Below, one piece after another: positions 15,969 through 25,245 of a DNA stretch of 64,000 bases; positions within the stretch are counted from its first letter, which is position 1, and the number at the start of each line of letters is the position of its first letter. The position numbers and the translations under genes are program-made. The notes beneath the pieces were generated by a model that did no database searches, was not told the DNA's origin, and saw only the letters and a program-made list of their open reading frames with translations. Origin of the DNA: Micromonospora sp. U21 (GTDB lineage: Bacteria; Actinomycetota; Actinomycetes; Mycobacteriales; Micromonosporaceae); assembly GCF_018070045.1 (NCBI RefSeq), contig NZ_JAGPYK010000028.1, positions 1 through 64,000 on the forward strand, in the 5' to 3' direction.

Positions 15969-16808
15969 GTGACGTCCACCAGAGAGCGGCAGCGCGCGGC
16001 GGCACGCGCCCGGCTCGAGAAGGAGATGGCCGAGCGCGCGGCCAAGGCCCGCAAGCGCCGGCAGACGCAGGCGATCATCGGCGCGGCCGCCGCGCTGGTG
16101 CTTGTGGTCGCCGGCACCGTCTGGCTGGCGATGAGCCTCGGCGGCGACGACGACGAGACCGACACCGCCGCCCAGGCGCCCGGCGCGTCCGAGTGCGTCT
16201 ACAACGAGCTGCCCGCCGACCAGCGGAGCCCGCAGATCAAGGACGTCGGGCTGCCGAGCAACCAGCAGTCCGGCACCGGTGTGCAGACCATGACGATCAC
16301 CACCAACCTCGGCCCGATCACGGCCAAGGTCGACCGGTCGCTGGTGCCGTGCACGGCGGGCAGCTTCACCCACCTCGCGGAGAAGAACTTCTTCGACAAC
16401 ACCAAGTGCCACCGCATGGTGACCGAGGGCATCAAGGTGCTGCAGTGCGGTGACCCGAGCGCCACCGGCAAGGGCTGGCGCGACAGCGACGGCACGGGCG
16501 GCCCGACCTACCGGCTGCCCGAGGAGAACCTGCCCACCGACAAGCGCCCGCCGTACCCGGAGGGCGTCATCGCGATGGCCAACTCGGGCCAGCCGGGCAG
16601 CACCGGCAGCCAGTTCTTCATCGTCTACGGCGACTCGCCGCTGGACCCCGCGTACACCGTGCTGGGCACCATCACCGGTGGCCTGGACCTCGTCAAGGAC
16701 GTGGCCGCGGCCGGCGACGACGGGGCGTTCGCCCCGCAGCCCGGCGGTGGCCACCCGAAGAAGGAGGTCGTGATCACCGACCTCACGATGAGCGCGCCGC
16801 AGGGCTGA
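15969..16808 (+). CDS. Membrane-anchored cyclophilin-type peptidyl-prolyl isomerase
   Basis: A 279-aa protein with GTG start at 15969, AGGAGG just upstream. Architecture parallels the preceding gene: basic N-terminus RERQRAAARARLEKEMAE, membrane helix about 35-55, acidic linker DDDETD, extracytoplasmic cyclophilin domain. Active-site features are intact: Arg149 in CHRMV, QCGDPSATG, GSTGSQFFIVYGDSPLD. It should catalyse proline isomerisation in exported or membrane proteins. The operon ends at a strong terminator 19 bases on. Confidence 0.92.
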   Translation: MTSTRERQRAAARARLEKEMAERAAKARKRRQTQAIIGAAAALVLVVAGTVWLAMSLGGDDDETDTAAQAPGASECVYNELPADQRSPQIKDVGLPSNQQSGTGVQTMTITTNLGPITAKVDRSLVPCTAGSFTHLAEKNFFDNTKCHRMVTEGIKVLQCGDPSATGKGWRDSDGTGGPTYRLPEENLPTDKRPPYPEGVIAMANSGQPGSTGSQFFIVYGDSPLDPAYTVLGTITGGLDLVKDVAAAGDDGAFAPQPGGGHPKKEVVITDLTMSAPQG

Positions 16809-16826
16809 CGCCCGAGGAGACGACGA

Positions 16827-16859
16827 AGCGCCCGCCGGCTGAGCCGGCGGGCGCTTTTC
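16827..16859 (+). terminator. Rho-independent terminator of the cyclophilin operon
   Basis: Perfect 13-bp stem AGCGCCCGCCGGC / GCCGGCGGGCGCT (16827-16839, 16843-16855) with a TGA loop, followed by TTT. The best canonical terminator in the window. Confidence 0.93.
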
Positions 16860-16893
16860 GTGTGTCCGGGGACGGGGTACGCGCCGCGGGCGG

Positions 16894-19416
16894 TCAGGCG
16901 CCGGAGGTGACCCGGTAGGCGTCGAAGACGCCGTCGACCTTGCGGACCGTGGCCAGCAGGTGGCCCAGGTGCTTCGGGTCGGCCATCTCGAAGCTGAACC
17001 GGCTCACCGCCACCCGGTCCCGGGTGGTGGTGACGGTGGCGGAGAGGATGTTGACCCGCTCGTCGGAGAGCACCCGGGTGACGTCGGCCAGCAGCTTGTG
17101 CCGGTCCAGAGCCTCCACCTGGATGGCCACCAGGAACGTCGAGGCGGAGGTCAGCTTCCAGCTCACCTCGACCACCCGCTCGCTCTGGGCACGCAGGTCC
17201 TCGGCGTTGGCGCAGTCGTCGCGGTGCACGCTCACCCCACCGGAGCGGGTGACGAAGCCGAACACCGAATCCGGCGGCACCGGGGTGCAGCAGCGGGCCA
17301 GCTTGATCCAGACGTCGCTGACGCCCCGGACCACCACGCCGGGATCGCTGCTGCTCTGCCGGCTGCGCGGCGGCCGGGTGGCGACGGCGGTCTCGGCGAT
17401 GTCCTCCGCCGCGCCCTCCTCGCCGCCGTACGCGGCCATCAGCTTCTGCACCACCGACTGCGCGGAGACCTGGCTGTCGCCGACCGCCGCGTAGAGCGAG
17501 GCCACGTCGGCCAGGTGCAGATCGCGGGCGATCGACATCAGCGCGTCCGAGGTGAGCATCCGCTGCAACGGCATGCCCTGCTTGCGCATCGCCTTGACGA
17601 TCGCGTCCTTGCCGGCCTCGATCGCCTCCTCGCGCCGCTCCTTGTTGAAGTACTGCCGGATCTTCGTGCGCGCCCGCGGGCTCTTGACGAAGCCCAGCCA
17701 GTCCTGTGTGGGGCCGGCCGTCTCGGACTTCGACGTGAAGATCTCGATCACGTCGCCGTTGGACAGCGTCGACTCCAGCGGCACCAGCTTGCCGTTGACC
17801 CGCGCGCCGATGCACTTGTGCCCCACCTCGGTGTGCACCGCGTACGAGAAGTCCACCGGCGTCGACCCGGTCGGCAGCGGGATGACGTCACCCTTCGGGG
17901 TGAAGACGTACACCTCCTGGCTGGACAGGTCGAAGCGCAGCGCGTCCAGGAACTCGCTCGGGTCGGCCGCCTCACGCTGCCAGTCCAGCAACTGCCGCAG
18001 CCAGGTCATCTCGTCGATGTGCGCCGGCGGGCCGACGATCTGAGTGCCCTTGTGCTCCTTGTACTTCCAGTGCGCGGCGATGCCGAACTCCGCGGTGCGG
18101 TGCATCGCGTAGGTGCGGATCTGCATCTCCACCGGCTTGCCGGTGGGCCCGATGACCGTCGTGTGCAACGACTGGTACATGTTGAACTTGGGCATGGCGA
18201 TGTAGTCCTTGAACCGACCCGGCACCGGCTGCCAGTTGGCGTGGATCACGCCCAGCGCGGCGTAGCAGTCCCGAACCGTGTCGACCAGGATGCGCACACC
18301 GACCAGGTCGTAGATGTCGTTGAAGTCGCGACCCCGCACGATCATCTTCTGGTAGATCGAGTAGAGGTGCTTCGGCCGGCCGGTGGTCTCCGCCTTGATC
18401 TTGGCGGCCTTGAGGTCGGTCTGCACCTTCTGCGTCACCTGCCGCAGCAGCGCCTCGCGCTGCGGCTGGTGCTCGCCGATCAGCCGGTTGATCTCCTCGT
18501 AGCGCTTCGGGAACAGCGTGCCGAAGGAGAGATCCTCCAGCTCCCACTTAATCGTGTTCATACCCAGCCGGTGGGCCAGCGGGGCCAGGATCTCCAGCGT
18601 CTCCTTGGCCTTCTGCTCCTGCTTGGGGCGGGGCAGGAAGGTCAGGGTGCGCATGTTGTGCAGCCGGTCGGCCAGCTTGATCACCAGCACCCGCGGGTCC
18701 TTGGCCATGGCCACGACCATCTTGCGGATCGTCTCGGCCTTGGCCGCGTCGCCAAGCTTGACCTTGTCCAGCTTGGTGACGCCGTCGACCAGCAGGGCGA
18801 CCTCGCCGCCGAAGTCGGCGCGCATCTGGTCGAGGGTGTACTCGGTGTCCTCGATGGTGTCGTGCAGCAGCGCGGCGACCAGCGTGGTGGTGTCCATCCC
18901 CAGGTTGCCCAGGATCGTGGCCACCGCCAGCGGGTGGGTGATGTACGGGTCGCCGGACTTGCGGTACTGGCCGGAGTGCCACCGCGCGGCCGTGTCGAAG
19001 GCGCGCTGGAGCAGCCGGGCGTCGGCCTTGGGGTGGTTGTCACGGTGGCTCGCGATGAGCGGCTCCAGCACCTCGCTGACCTGCGAGGTCTGCCACGGTG
19101 CGTTGAACCGCGCGAGCCGGGCCCGGACCCGCCGGCCGGTGGGCGCGTTGGACAGCCCGAAGCCGCCGCTCGGCAGCGGGTCGAGGCCGGCGTCGGTCGG
19201 GAACGGGACCACGACCCCGTCGGCGCCGGGGGCCGCCTCAGCGTCCGACGCCGCGCCGGTCGGACGCGCCGCGCCTTCGGCCGGAGCCTTGCCGGAACCG
19301 TTGCCGGCGCCCGTCACCCTGGTCGGCGCGTTACCGTTCCGCTCCGTCACCGAGCCGTCAGCGTCGCCTGTCGGGTACACCGTGCCCTCCACCGGAGGGA
19401 CGACATCGTGGGACAC
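16894..19416 (-). CDS. relA: Bifunctional (p)ppGpp synthetase/hydrolase Rel
   Basis: About 840 aa with the full Rel/Spo order: variable N-terminus to about 100; HD hydrolase (HPLAVATILGNLGMDTTTLVAALLHDTIEDT, with HD and ED); synthetase with GRFKDYIAMPKFNMYQSLHTT; TGS (VYVFTPKGDVIPLPTGSTPVDFSYAVH); zinc-finger-like/helical segment with CCTPVPPD; C-terminal ACT. Both hydrolase and synthetase signatures are intact, so it makes and degrades the alarmone at the ribosome. Start GTG 19416 (VSHDVVPPVEG) chosen because GAGGAGG precedes it, although spacing is short; the frame is open upstream to 19506. Followed on the same strand order by apt and secDF upstream. Confidence 0.95.
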   Translation of the reverse strand: MSHDVVPPVEGTVYPTGDADGSVTERNGNAPTRVTGAGNGSGKAPAEGAARPTGAASDAEAAPGADGVVVPFPTDAGLDPLPSGGFGLSNAPTGRRVRARLARFNAPWQTSQVSEVLEPLIASHRDNHPKADARLLQRAFDTAARWHSGQYRKSGDPYITHPLAVATILGNLGMDTTTLVAALLHDTIEDTEYTLDQMRADFGGEVALLVDGVTKLDKVKLGDAAKAETIRKMVVAMAKDPRVLVIKLADRLHNMRTLTFLPRPKQEQKAKETLEILAPLAHRLGMNTIKWELEDLSFGTLFPKRYEEINRLIGEHQPQREALLRQVTQKVQTDLKAAKIKAETTGRPKHLYSIYQKMIVRGRDFNDIYDLVGVRILVDTVRDCYAALGVIHANWQPVPGRFKDYIAMPKFNMYQSLHTTVIGPTGKPVEMQIRTYAMHRTAEFGIAAHWKYKEHKGTQIVGPPAHIDEMTWLRQLLDWQREAADPSEFLDALRFDLSSQEVYVFTPKGDVIPLPTGSTPVDFSYAVHTEVGHKCIGARVNGKLVPLESTLSNGDVIEIFTSKSETAGPTQDWLGFVKSPRARTKIRQYFNKERREEAIEAGKDAIVKAMRKQGMPLQRMLTSDALMSIARDLHLADVASLYAAVGDSQVSAQSVVQKLMAAYGGEEGAAEDIAETAVATRPPRSRQSSSDPGVVVRGVSDVWIKLARCCTPVPPDSVFGFVTRSGGVSVHRDDCANAEDLRAQSERVVEVSWKLTSASTFLVAIQVEALDRHKLLADVTRVLSDERVNILSATVTTTRDRVAVSRFSFEMADPKHLGHLLATVRKVDGVFDAYRVTSGA

Positions 19417-19585
19417 CGGCCTCCTCACCGCTCGCCGGAACACACCAGCCGTACGTCGGCCGGCCTGGTCTCGCGCCGCCGGACGGCGTACCGCCGGCGT
19501 CAGCAAAGGGCAATGCTACCCGCACGGACGGTCCCCTGCCGCTCCACCGGACGGTCGGCGCCCGGTCCGCCCGACGGGTCGGGGC

Positions 19586-20152
19586 TCAAACGGTCAGCAG
19601 GGCATGGACGGGACGCGGGGCCAGCCGCTCCCGGGCACCGAGGAAGGCGAGCTCCAGCAGCACGGTGAAACCGGTGACGGTCCCCCCGGCCCGCTCGACC
19701 AGGTCCAGCGTCGCCTCGGCGGTGCCGCCGGTGGCCAGCACGTCGTCGACCACCAGCACCCGGTGCCCGGCGGTGAAGGCGTCCTCGTGCACTTCCAGGG
19801 TGGCCTCGCCGTACTCCAGGGCGTAGGAGACCGACTGGGCCGGGCGGGGCAGCTTGCCGGCCTTGCGTACCGGCACCACGCCCACCCCGGCCGCGTACGC
19901 GACGGCCGCCGCGACGACGAACCCGCGTGCCTCGATGCCGACCACGACGTCGAAGCTGTCCCGCCCGTGGTACGCGACGATCCCGTCGGTCACCTCGCGG
20001 AACGCCTTACCGTCGGCGAACAGCGGCATCAGGTCCTTGAACATGACACCGGGCTGGGGGAAGTCCGGCACGTCCAGCACCCGGCTGGCCACCAGCCGGG
20101 CGGCCTCCGGGCCGCTGTCCCCGCGCGCCGATGTGCTGTGGGTCTCCGTCAC
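19586..20152 (-). CDS. apt: Adenine phosphoribosyltransferase
   Basis: A 188-aa protein. FPQPGVMFKDLMPL is the APRT substrate loop, VVGIEARGFVVAAAVAYAAGVGVVPVRKAGKLP the central region, VLVVDDVLATGGTA the PRPP-binding motif. Converts adenine and PRPP to AMP. GTG 20152 selected over a TTG at 20173 because GGAAGGAAG lies at workable distance. Located between secF and relA, the usual actinobacterial order. Confidence 0.95.
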   Translation of the reverse strand: MTETHSTSARGDSGPEAARLVASRVLDVPDFPQPGVMFKDLMPLFADGKAFREVTDGIVAYHGRDSFDVVVGIEARGFVVAAAVAYAAGVGVVPVRKAGKLPRPAQSVSYALEYGEATLEVHEDAFTAGHRVLVVDDVLATGGTAEATLDLVERAGGTVTGFTVLLELAFLGARERLAPRPVHALLTV

Positions 20153-20178
20153 GGCTGTTCCGCTTCCTTCCAACGACG

Positions 20179-20217
20179 ACGGCGTCCGGCATGCTCGGAC
20201 AGCATGCCGGACGCCGT
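20179..20217. terminator. 17-bp perfect hairpin between secF and apt
   Basis: Arms 20179-20195 and 20201-20217 with a 5-base loop. Sits directly after secF and before the apt start, both on the minus strand, so it is the likely end of the secDF transcript. No T-tract. Confidence 0.85.
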
Positions 20218-20253
20218 TCGGGTGTTTCCTCCCGGGTCCGCCCCGGGGGCCGC

Positions 20254-21447
20254 TCAGCGCCGCTTGGCGCCACCCGGCCGGTTACCGCCACCACCGGGGC
20301 GACCGCCCCGGGCGCCGGTCGGCCGCTTACCCGCCGGACGGGCGCCCACCTTGGGGGCGGCGCCGGCCAGCGCGGCGGAGTCCGGGTCGACCGGGGTGTC
20401 CGCACCGTCGGCCTGGGCCGCGCTCGGGGCACCCTTCGGCGTGGCCTCGCCACGGGACAGCGCGCCCCGGCGGGCCAGCACCCGCTTGTTGTGGGCCTGG
20501 ATCCGCGGGTCGTAGTTCTTCAGCAGCGCCAGCAGCGGCGTGGCCACCAGGATCGAGGTCAGGAACGCCACCGCCATACCGACGAACAGCACCAGGCCGA
20601 GGTCCTTCAGCGTGCCGGCGCCGAGCAGGCCGGCGCCGATGAAGAGCAGACCACCGACGGGCAGCAGGGCGACCACCGAGGTGTTCAGCGACCGCATCAG
20701 GCTCTGGTTGACGGCCAGGTTGGCCGCCTCGCCGTACGTCTGGTTGTTGTTGGCGGTGATGCCCCGGGTGTTCTCCTGAACCTTGTCGAAGACCACCACC
20801 ACGTCGTAGAGCGCGAAGCCCAGGATCGTGAGGAAACCGATGATCGTCGACGGGGTGACCTCGAAGCCGACCAGCGAGTAGATGCCGGCGGTGAGGATCA
20901 GGTTCATGAACAGCGAGGAGACCGCGGCGACGGCCATCCGCCACTCGAAGCGCAGGACCAGGTAGACCATCACCAGCGCGATGAAGATGACCAGGCCGAG
21001 GACGGCCCGCTCGGTCACCTGGCTGCCCCACGCCTCGCTGACCTGGTTGCCGCTGATCTGATTGGCGTCGATGCCGAGGTCCTCGGCGATCTGGGCCTTG
21101 ACCGCGTTGGCCTGGTCAGCGCTCAGCTGACCGGTGCGCAGCTCGTAGGAGTCGCCACCGGGACCACCGACCTTCTGTGCGGTGGCCACCTCGATGCCGG
21201 TGTTCTCAGCGGCGAGGGCCGAGTTGACCTCCTCCTCGGCCTGCTCGAGGGTGCCGACGCTGGCCGGCACCTGGAACGAGTTGCCGCCGGCGAACTCGAT
21301 GCCGAGGCTGAACCCACGAATCGAGAAGCTGAGGATGGCGATCAACACCAGGACTCCGGCGACGCCGAACCAGAGCTTGCGCCGGCCGACGACGTTGAGA
21401 CCGGCCTCGCCGTTGTAGAGGCGGCTCGCCAGACCGTTTTCAGCCAT
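20254..21447 (-). CDS. secF: Protein-export membrane protein SecF
   Basis: A 397-aa protein. TM1 at about 27-45, then the periplasmic-side domain opening with GFSLGIEFAGGNSFQV (D1-like region), followed by a block of five helices carrying the RND motifs (GLVIFIALVMVYLVLRFEW, GFLTILGFALYDVVVVFDKVQEN). With SecD and YajC it uses proton motive force to complete export. The last 80 residues are Gly/Pro/Arg-rich and unconserved. ATG lies one base after the secD stop. Confidence 0.96.
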   Translation of the reverse strand: MAENGLASRLYNGEAGLNVVGRRKLWFGVAGVLVLIAILSFSIRGFSLGIEFAGGNSFQVPASVGTLEQAEEEVNSALAAENTGIEVATAQKVGGPGGDSYELRTGQLSADQANAVKAQIAEDLGIDANQISGNQVSEAWGSQVTERAVLGLVIFIALVMVYLVLRFEWRMAVAAVSSLFMNLILTAGIYSLVGFEVTPSTIIGFLTILGFALYDVVVVFDKVQENTRGITANNNQTYGEAANLAVNQSLMRSLNTSVVALLPVGGLLFIGAGLLGAGTLKDLGLVLFVGMAVAFLTSILVATPLLALLKNYDPRIQAHNKRVLARRGALSRGEATPKGAPSAAQADGADTPVDPDSAALAGAAPKVGARPAGKRPTGARGGRPGGGGNRPGGAKRR

Positions 21448-21448
21448 C

Positions 21449-23365
21449 TCAGGCCTCCTTGGCGCGCGGGTTGCGGGGCTGAGTCTGCTGGGTGCGGGCC
21501 GGAAGCGCCCGGCCCAGACCGCTGACCCGCGGGGACAGGAACGCCCGGGTCCGGGCGAACATCGTCATGATCGGGTGCCGGAAGAGGAAGACCACCACCA
21601 GGTCCAGCACGGTGGCCAGGCCGAGCGCGAACGCGAAGCCCTTGACCGTGCCGACCGAGACCACGTAGAGCACCACCGCGGAGAGCAGGGTGATCGCGTT
21701 GGCCGAGATGATCGTCCGGCGGGCCCGGATCCAGGCACGGGGCACCGCGCTACGCGGGCTGCGGCCCTCCCGGATCTCGTCCTTCAACCGTTCGAAGTAG
21801 ATGACGAACGAGTCCGCCGCCACACCGAGCGAGACGATCATGCCGGCGATGCCGGCGAGGGTGAGCGTGAAGCCGATCTGCCGGCCGAGCACCACCAGCG
21901 CGCCGAAGACCAGCAGCGCGGACAGGATCAGGCTCAGGAAGATCACCGAGCCGAGCAGCCGGTAGTAGAAGAACGCGTAGATGATGACCAGCAGCATGCC
22001 GATGCCGGCCGCGAGCAGACCGGCGCGCAGGTGGCTGGCACCCAGCGTGGCGGTGACGTTCTGCTGCTCCTGCTGCTCGAAGGTCACCGGCAGCGCGCCG
22101 TAGCGCAGCTGGCTGGCGAGCGCGCTGGCGTCCTTCTGGTTGAAGTTGCCGGTGATCTGGGAGTTGCCGGTCAGCACGCCCTGGATCTCCGGGGAGGAGA
22201 CGATCTCGTTGTCCAGCACGACGGCCACCCGGCACTTGCCGTCCTGACCCAGCGCGGTCGCGTCGCAGGCCTGGCCCTCGTTGTTGAACGCCTCACGGGT
22301 GAGGCCGGTCCACTTGCCCTGGCCGTCGCCGGTGAAGTCCAGGCTGACCACCCAGGCGTTGGTCTGGTCGAGCACCGCGTCGGCGTCGGACACGTCGGTG
22401 CCCAGCACCTTGGCCTGGTCGAGCAGGTACTTGGAGGCGCCGTCCTCGCAGGAGACGACCTGCTGCTTCGGGTCGGAGATCGACGCCGGTGGGCGCTTGT
22501 CGAGCTGCGCGCAGCCGATCGTCGGCACGTTGAACTGCATCTGCGCCGGCAGCACCGCCACCTCCTGCGGCGACAGCGTGCCGAACGGCTTGAGCTTGTC
22601 GGCCAGCGACGGATCGGCGGTCAGGTCCGCCTGGGCCTGCAGTCCGCTGGCGGCCTGCCAGGCGGGAGCGCCGACCTTCTGCTCGACGGCCTTGCGCTGC
22701 TCCTCGATGCTGGCCGGCACCGGCTCCTCGCTGGCGCTCGGCGACGGCGCCGCGGCACTCGGCGAGGCCGAGGCCGAGGGGGTCGGCGTGGCGCTGGCGC
22801 TGGGCGATGCCGGGGCCATCCCGCCCTGCCCACCGCTCGGCGACGTGGTCACCTTCGGCGCGGCGCTGCCCGACGGGGTCGGCGACGCGCTACCGGACGG
22901 GGTCGGGCTGGCACTGCCCGAGGGGGCCGGCGTGGCCGCCGGCGGCGGCACCGCGACCGTTCCGCTGCCGTCTGCGGCCTTGAGCACCTTGCGGAAACGC
23001 AGCTCGGCCGCGCTGCCCACGTCGGTGAGGTCCCGGTTTTCACCGGGCAGGGAGATGACGATGTTCCGGTTGCCCTCGGTGACCACCTCGGCCTCGGCAA
23101 CGCCGAACGCGTTGACCCGGCTCTCGATGATCTGGCGGGCCTCCTCGAGGTTCTCCGCCGTCGGGGGCTGGCCGTCGAGGCTGTTGGTCGCCTCCAGCGT
23201 CACCCGGGTGCCGCCGATCAGGTCCAGGCCGAGCCGGGGCTCGAGCCGGTCCTTCAAGCTGCCGCTGGCGCCGGAGAAGAACACCAGAAGATAGAGGACG
23301 ACGAAGATGAACCCGAGCACGGCGAGCTGCCGCCCGGGGCGCATCTGTCCCTGAGGTGGTGCCAC
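21449..23365 (-). CDS. secD: Protein-export membrane protein SecD
   Basis: About 638 aa from GTG 23365 (AGGAC upstream). TM1 at about 13-33, then GLDLIGGTRVTLEA, the hallmark of SecD. The extracytoplasmic P1 domain is interrupted after about residue 135 by a low-complexity insert of roughly 90 residues of SASPTPSGS-type repeats, unusual compared with compact SecD proteins. C-terminal five-helix RND region has GMIVSLGVAADSFVIYFERLKDEIREGRS. Functions with SecF as the export motor. The insert is likely a flexible linker facing the cell wall. Confidence 0.96.
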   Translation of the reverse strand: MAPPQGQMRPGRQLAVLGFIFVVLYLLVFFSGASGSLKDRLEPRLGLDLIGGTRVTLEATNSLDGQPPTAENLEEARQIIESRVNAFGVAEAEVVTEGNRNIVISLPGENRDLTDVGSAAELRFRKVLKAADGSGTVAVPPPAATPAPSGSASPTPSGSASPTPSGSAAPKVTTSPSGGQGGMAPASPSASATPTPSASASPSAAAPSPSASEEPVPASIEEQRKAVEQKVGAPAWQAASGLQAQADLTADPSLADKLKPFGTLSPQEVAVLPAQMQFNVPTIGCAQLDKRPPASISDPKQQVVSCEDGASKYLLDQAKVLGTDVSDADAVLDQTNAWVVSLDFTGDGQGKWTGLTREAFNNEGQACDATALGQDGKCRVAVVLDNEIVSSPEIQGVLTGNSQITGNFNQKDASALASQLRYGALPVTFEQQEQQNVTATLGASHLRAGLLAAGIGMLLVIIYAFFYYRLLGSVIFLSLILSALLVFGALVVLGRQIGFTLTLAGIAGMIVSLGVAADSFVIYFERLKDEIREGRSPRSAVPRAWIRARRTIISANAITLLSAVVLYVVSVGTVKGFAFALGLATVLDLVVVFLFRHPIMTMFARTRAFLSPRVSGLGRALPARTQQTQPRNPRAKEA

Positions 23366-23643
23366 GGTTGTCCTGTCTCCCTGTACGGTCGCGCCGCTGC
23401 GCGCGGCGGCGGCGGGTGTCGGGCCGGGGGTCCCGGCCGACGGGTCTGACCTGGGCCGGCGAGGGGCCGACACGATGGCCGGACGCGCCGGCGCGGGACG
23501 CCGACGGTCACGGGGACGTGCCGACGCCCGGCGTCGACCCAACTATCCAGTTTTCACGTCACGTCCGCTGCCCCGTCGGGTGCGGCGGCCCCGGGGGCCG
23601 TGGGCCGGCCGTACGCCGAACCCACCACTCCCGGGAGGGAGGG
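23366..23643. other. Gap between yajC and secD
   Basis: No gene seen. On the minus strand a relatively A/T-rich patch at about 23540-23565 (GTGAAAACTGGATAGTT) is the only promoter-like sequence and could drive secD-secF separately from yajC. The remainder is very GC-rich. Confidence 0.4.
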
Positions 23644-23982
23644 TCACTCCTTGACGGTGTCCGCGTCCTCGGTGACCGGCTCGCTCGGCAGCTCCGCGCG
23701 GGTGACCACCCGGGCGATGGCCGGCCGCGCGTAGCGGGTCTGGACACCCGGGGCGACCTCGATCAGGACGGTGTCGTCCTCGATGCCGGTGACGGTGCCG
23801 TAGAGCCCGCCGATGGTCACAACCTCGTCGCCGGGGCCGAGGTTGGACTGCATCGCCGCCGCCTCGCGGCGGCGCTTCTGCTGGGGCCGGATCATCATGA
23901 AGTACATGACACCGAAGAGCAGGGCGATCATCAGGATCGGCGTGAAGCTGCCGGCCCCGCCACCCGCTGCTGCGTAAAGCAC
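23644..23982 (-). CDS. yajC: Sec translocon accessory protein YajC
   Basis: A 112-aa protein. One membrane helix near residues 12-30 (TPILMIALLFGVMYFMMI), then RPQQKRRREAAAMQSNLGPGDEVVTIGGLYGTV, the YajC signature. Acidic C-terminus. Start GTG 23982 is favoured by GGAAGG 9 bases before it; ATG 24000 is the alternative. It binds SecDF. Confidence 0.93.
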   Translation of the reverse strand: MLYAAAGGGAGSFTPILMIALLFGVMYFMMIRPQQKRRREAAAMQSNLGPGDEVVTIGGLYGTVTGIEDDTVLIEVAPGVQTRYARPAIARVVTRAELPSEPVTEDADTVKE

Positions 23983-24122
23983 GGTTACTGACCTTCCCAT
24001 TGGCCACCTGCCCGGCACATGGGGTGCCGGAGCGGAGGCGGATTCTCACGTCCTGTACAGATCGCGGCGAAGTCTAATCCCTGCACCTGAGAACACCGAA
24101 TGCGGTGCAGATCACGTTCACA

Positions 24123-25190
24123 TCACGGCTGATCGGCGTCCAACGAGAACAGATCGGGCGCCGGTGGGACATCCACCCCAAATGTACCATTCGGCGGCGT
24201 TCGGCCCAGATGCCGCCAGGCGGCCTCGGTGGCCACCCGGCCGCGCGGGGTACGGGCCAGCAGGCCGGCGCGGACCAGGAACGGCTCGCAGACCTCCTCG
24301 ACCGTGTCCGGCTGCTCCCCCACCGCCACGGCAAGGGTGGACAGCCCCACCGGGCCACCCTTGAACGAGTCGACCAGCGCGGTCAGCACCGCCCGGTCCA
24401 ACCGGTCCAGGCCGAGCGCGTCCACGTCGTACACGGTCAGCGCGGCGCGGGCCGTGCCCAGGTTGACCACGCCCTCGGCCCGCACCTCCGCGTAGTCGCG
24501 GACCCGGCGCAGCAACCGGTTGGCGATCCGCGGGGTGCCCCGGGACCGGCCGGCGATCTCCGCCGCGCCCTCGGCGGTGATCGGCACACCGAGAATCCGC
24601 GCCGAGCGGTGCAACAGCGTCTCCAGATCCGCCGGGGCGTAGAAGTCCAGGTGCGCGACGAAGCCGAACCGGTCCCGCATCGGCCCGGTCAGCAGACCCG
24701 ACCGCGTGGTCGCCCCGACCAGGGTGAACGGCTCGACGTCCAACGGGATGGCGGTGGCGCCCGGCCCCTTGCCGACCACCACGTCGACCCGGAAGTCCTC
24801 CATCGCGCTGTAGAGCAGCTCCTCCGCTGGCCGCGCGATCCGATGGATCTCGTCGATGAACAGCACGTCACCCTCGGCGAGACTGGTCAGGATCGCCGCC
24901 AGATCGCCGGAGCGCTCGATCGCCGGGCCGCTGGTCACCCGGATGCCCGCGCCCAGCTCCGCGGCGACGATGTTGGCCAGGCTGGTCTTGCCCAGCCCGG
25001 GCGGGCCGGAGAGCAGGATGTGGTCCGGCGGCGAGCCCCGCCGCATGGCGCCCTGCAACAACAGGTCGAGCTGATCGCGGACCCGGTCCTGGGCGATGAA
25101 CTCGGCCAGCCGCCTGGGCCGCACCGTGGCCTCGGCGTCCCGGTCGGCGTCACTGACGTACGCCGAGACGAGCCCTTCGGTCTCGCTCAC
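24123..25190 (-). CDS. ruvB: Holliday junction branch-migration ATPase RuvB
   Basis: A 355-aa AAA+ protein. Walker A GPPGLGKTS at 62-70, Walker B DVLFIDEIHRI at 108-118, sensor 1 GATTRSGLL, arginine finger region SRGTPRIANRLLRRVRDYAEV, and C-terminal winged helix with EEVCEPFLVRAGLLARTPRGR. Length is normal. Forms hexamers that pull DNA through the RuvA-bound junction. Same-strand order ruvC, ruvA, ruvB with 55 bases between ruvA and ruvB. Confidence 0.98.
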   Translation of the reverse strand: MSETEGLVSAYVSDADRDAEATVRPRRLAEFIAQDRVRDQLDLLLQGAMRRGSPPDHILLSGPPGLGKTSLANIVAAELGAGIRVTSGPAIERSGDLAAILTSLAEGDVLFIDEIHRIARPAEELLYSAMEDFRVDVVVGKGPGATAIPLDVEPFTLVGATTRSGLLTGPMRDRFGFVAHLDFYAPADLETLLHRSARILGVPITAEGAAEIAGRSRGTPRIANRLLRRVRDYAEVRAEGVVNLGTARAALTVYDVDALGLDRLDRAVLTALVDSFKGGPVGLSTLAVAVGEQPDTVEEVCEPFLVRAGLLARTPRGRVATEAAWRHLGRTPPNGTFGVDVPPAPDLFSLDADQP

Positions 25191-25245
25191 AGCGCCATCC
25201 TCATTCGCGACTGCGGGGCTCGCAAACCCGGCTCACTCCTCGCGC

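Noticed and set aside
16960..19668. 902-codon plus-strand open frame opposite relA
   Set aside because: Antisense shadow of Rel; no domain visible and codon third positions are not GC-biased in that frame.
24060..24115. CTGCACC...GGTGCAG pair between yajC and ruvB as an operator
   Set aside because: Only 7-base arms with a 16-base loop and no promoter elements beside it; may be a weak terminator of ruvB but not supportable.
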